From: Gammaproteobacteria bacterium | Lineage (GTDB): Bacteria; Pseudomonadota; Gammaproteobacteria; Arenicellales; Arenicellaceae | Direction: 5' to 3' | Assembly (NCBI GenBank): GCA_003485905.1 | Contig: DNHK01000242.1 | Location: forward strand, 15,774 to 23,136 | Length of the DNA: 7,363 nt | Shown here: positions 6,770 to 7,363 of the stretch, piece after piece | How the letters are laid out: each line of letters starts with the position of its first letter | Position numbering within the stretch: position 1 is the stretch's first letter | Notes under the pieces: model-generated | Told to the model about the DNA's origin: nothing | Seen by the model: only the letters and a program-made list of their open reading frames with translations | Databases searched by the model: none | Position numbers and translations under genes: made by a program

Positions 6770-7363
6770 CTACTTTTTTTTGTTACTTGACGAATTATGC
6801 TTGGCCCTTGGGTGGGCCTGATCATAGACTTTTGCCAAGTGCTGGAAATCCAAGTGTGTATAAACTTGGGTCGTGCTGATGTTTGCATGACCCAACAGCT
6901 CTTGTACCGATCTCAGCTCTCCGCTTGATTCAAGTAAGTGACTGGCAAAACTGTGGCGCAGCATATGAGGGGTGACTTTTATGTTCATACCTTGTCGATC
7001 CGCCCACATTTGTAATCTCCTTTGCACGGTGCGCGGGTTTATTTCTTTTCCTTGCTTACCTATAAAAATGGCGTTTGTATTCCCTTGTACAAAAAGAACA
7101 CGATATTTTAACCAGTCCTTTAACGCAGTTTTGGCGTGTCGTCCAATCGGCACTTCACGTGTTTTTTGGCCTTTCCCGGTCACCCTTGCCAGTCCTTCAG
7201 ACAAATCCAATTCACCAATTTGTAGGCTACATAACTCGGCTAGCCTTAATCCCGAAGAGTAAAACAGTTCCATAATTGCTTTATCTCTATAGCTAAGGGG
7301 TTCTTTTTCATTCAGGGGGATTTCAATTAATTTTGTTATTTGATCTACGTCTAATGTTTTAGG
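6770..7363 (-). CDS. xerC: Tyrosine recombinase XerC, N-terminus cut off by the window edge
   Basis: XerC acts with XerD at dif near the terminus to resolve chromosome dimers. The frame stays open to base 7363, so the Met at 7271-7273 is internal; 197 C-terminal residues of about 300 are visible, starting PKTLDVDQ. That covers the end of the linker and the whole catalytic domain. All active-site residues are present (numbering from the visible fragment): R40 in GLRLAE, K64 in TGKGQK, H133 and R136 in HMLRH, H159 in LGHANIS and the nucleophile Y168 in VYTH. The tail LDFQHLAKVYDQAHPRAKH is characteristic of XerC rather than XerD. The last codons spell NKKK, giving a run of eight T on the + strand (6774-6781). 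The missing part should contain the SAM-like core-binding domain. An integrative-element integrase is unlikely given the close XerC match. Confidence 0.95.
   Translation of the reverse strand, partial: PKTLDVDQITKLIEIPLNEKEPLSYRDKAIMELFYSSGLRLAELCSLQIGELDLSEGLARVTGKGQKTREVPIGRHAKTALKDWLKYRVLFVQGNTNAIFIGKQGKEINPRTVQRRLQMWADRQGMNIKVTPHMLRHSFASHLLESSGELRSVQELLGHANISTTQVYTHLDFQHLAKVYDQAHPRAKHNSSSNKKK

Overview
The window looks like ordinary chromosomal DNA of a gammaproteobacterium with moderate GC content. The soluble pyrophosphatase aligns without gaps to the E. coli Ppa type, the integrase at the right edge ends like XerC, and most codons and Shine-Dalgarno sequences look similar across the window. 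I saw no insertion sequence, phage gene, CRISPR array, tRNA or rRNA. The lineage call is inference from protein resemblance; I cannot name a genus.

Layout from left to right. (1) Positions 1-2523, + strand: the 3' part of a LemA-family gene, then a 650-residue membrane M48 (HtpX/Ste24-like) metallopeptidase, 27 bases apart and probably one operon. (2) Positions 2539-3903, - strand: a two-gene operon for the B and A subunits of a 3-oxoacid (succinyl-CoA:acetoacetate type) CoA-transferase, with A transcribed first. (3) Positions 4047-6053, - strand: a 668-residue membrane-bound, ion-pumping pyrophosphatase, followed by a probable intrinsic terminator at 3994-4030. (4) From about 6162 or 6210 to 6737, + strand: the soluble inorganic pyrophosphatase Ppa, divergent from hppA. 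(5) Positions 6770-7363, - strand: the C-terminal two thirds of the tyrosine recombinase XerC, cut by the window edge.

The most connected part is the hppA/ppa pair. Both enzymes hydrolyse pyrophosphate: one conserves the energy as an ion gradient, the other releases it as heat. They sit back to back and share one short control region, which holds a perfect 9-bp inverted repeat, a perfect 12-bp palindrome and a consensus -10 hexamer. Ppa has no ATG, GTG or TTG at the position where its homologues begin; an ATA codon stands there instead. HppA carries the K+-dependence signature (GNTTAA with Gly three residues after the first Ala) but has Asn where I recall the ion-gate Lys of the last helix. 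These are the points most worth checking. I found no clearly new multi-gene system.
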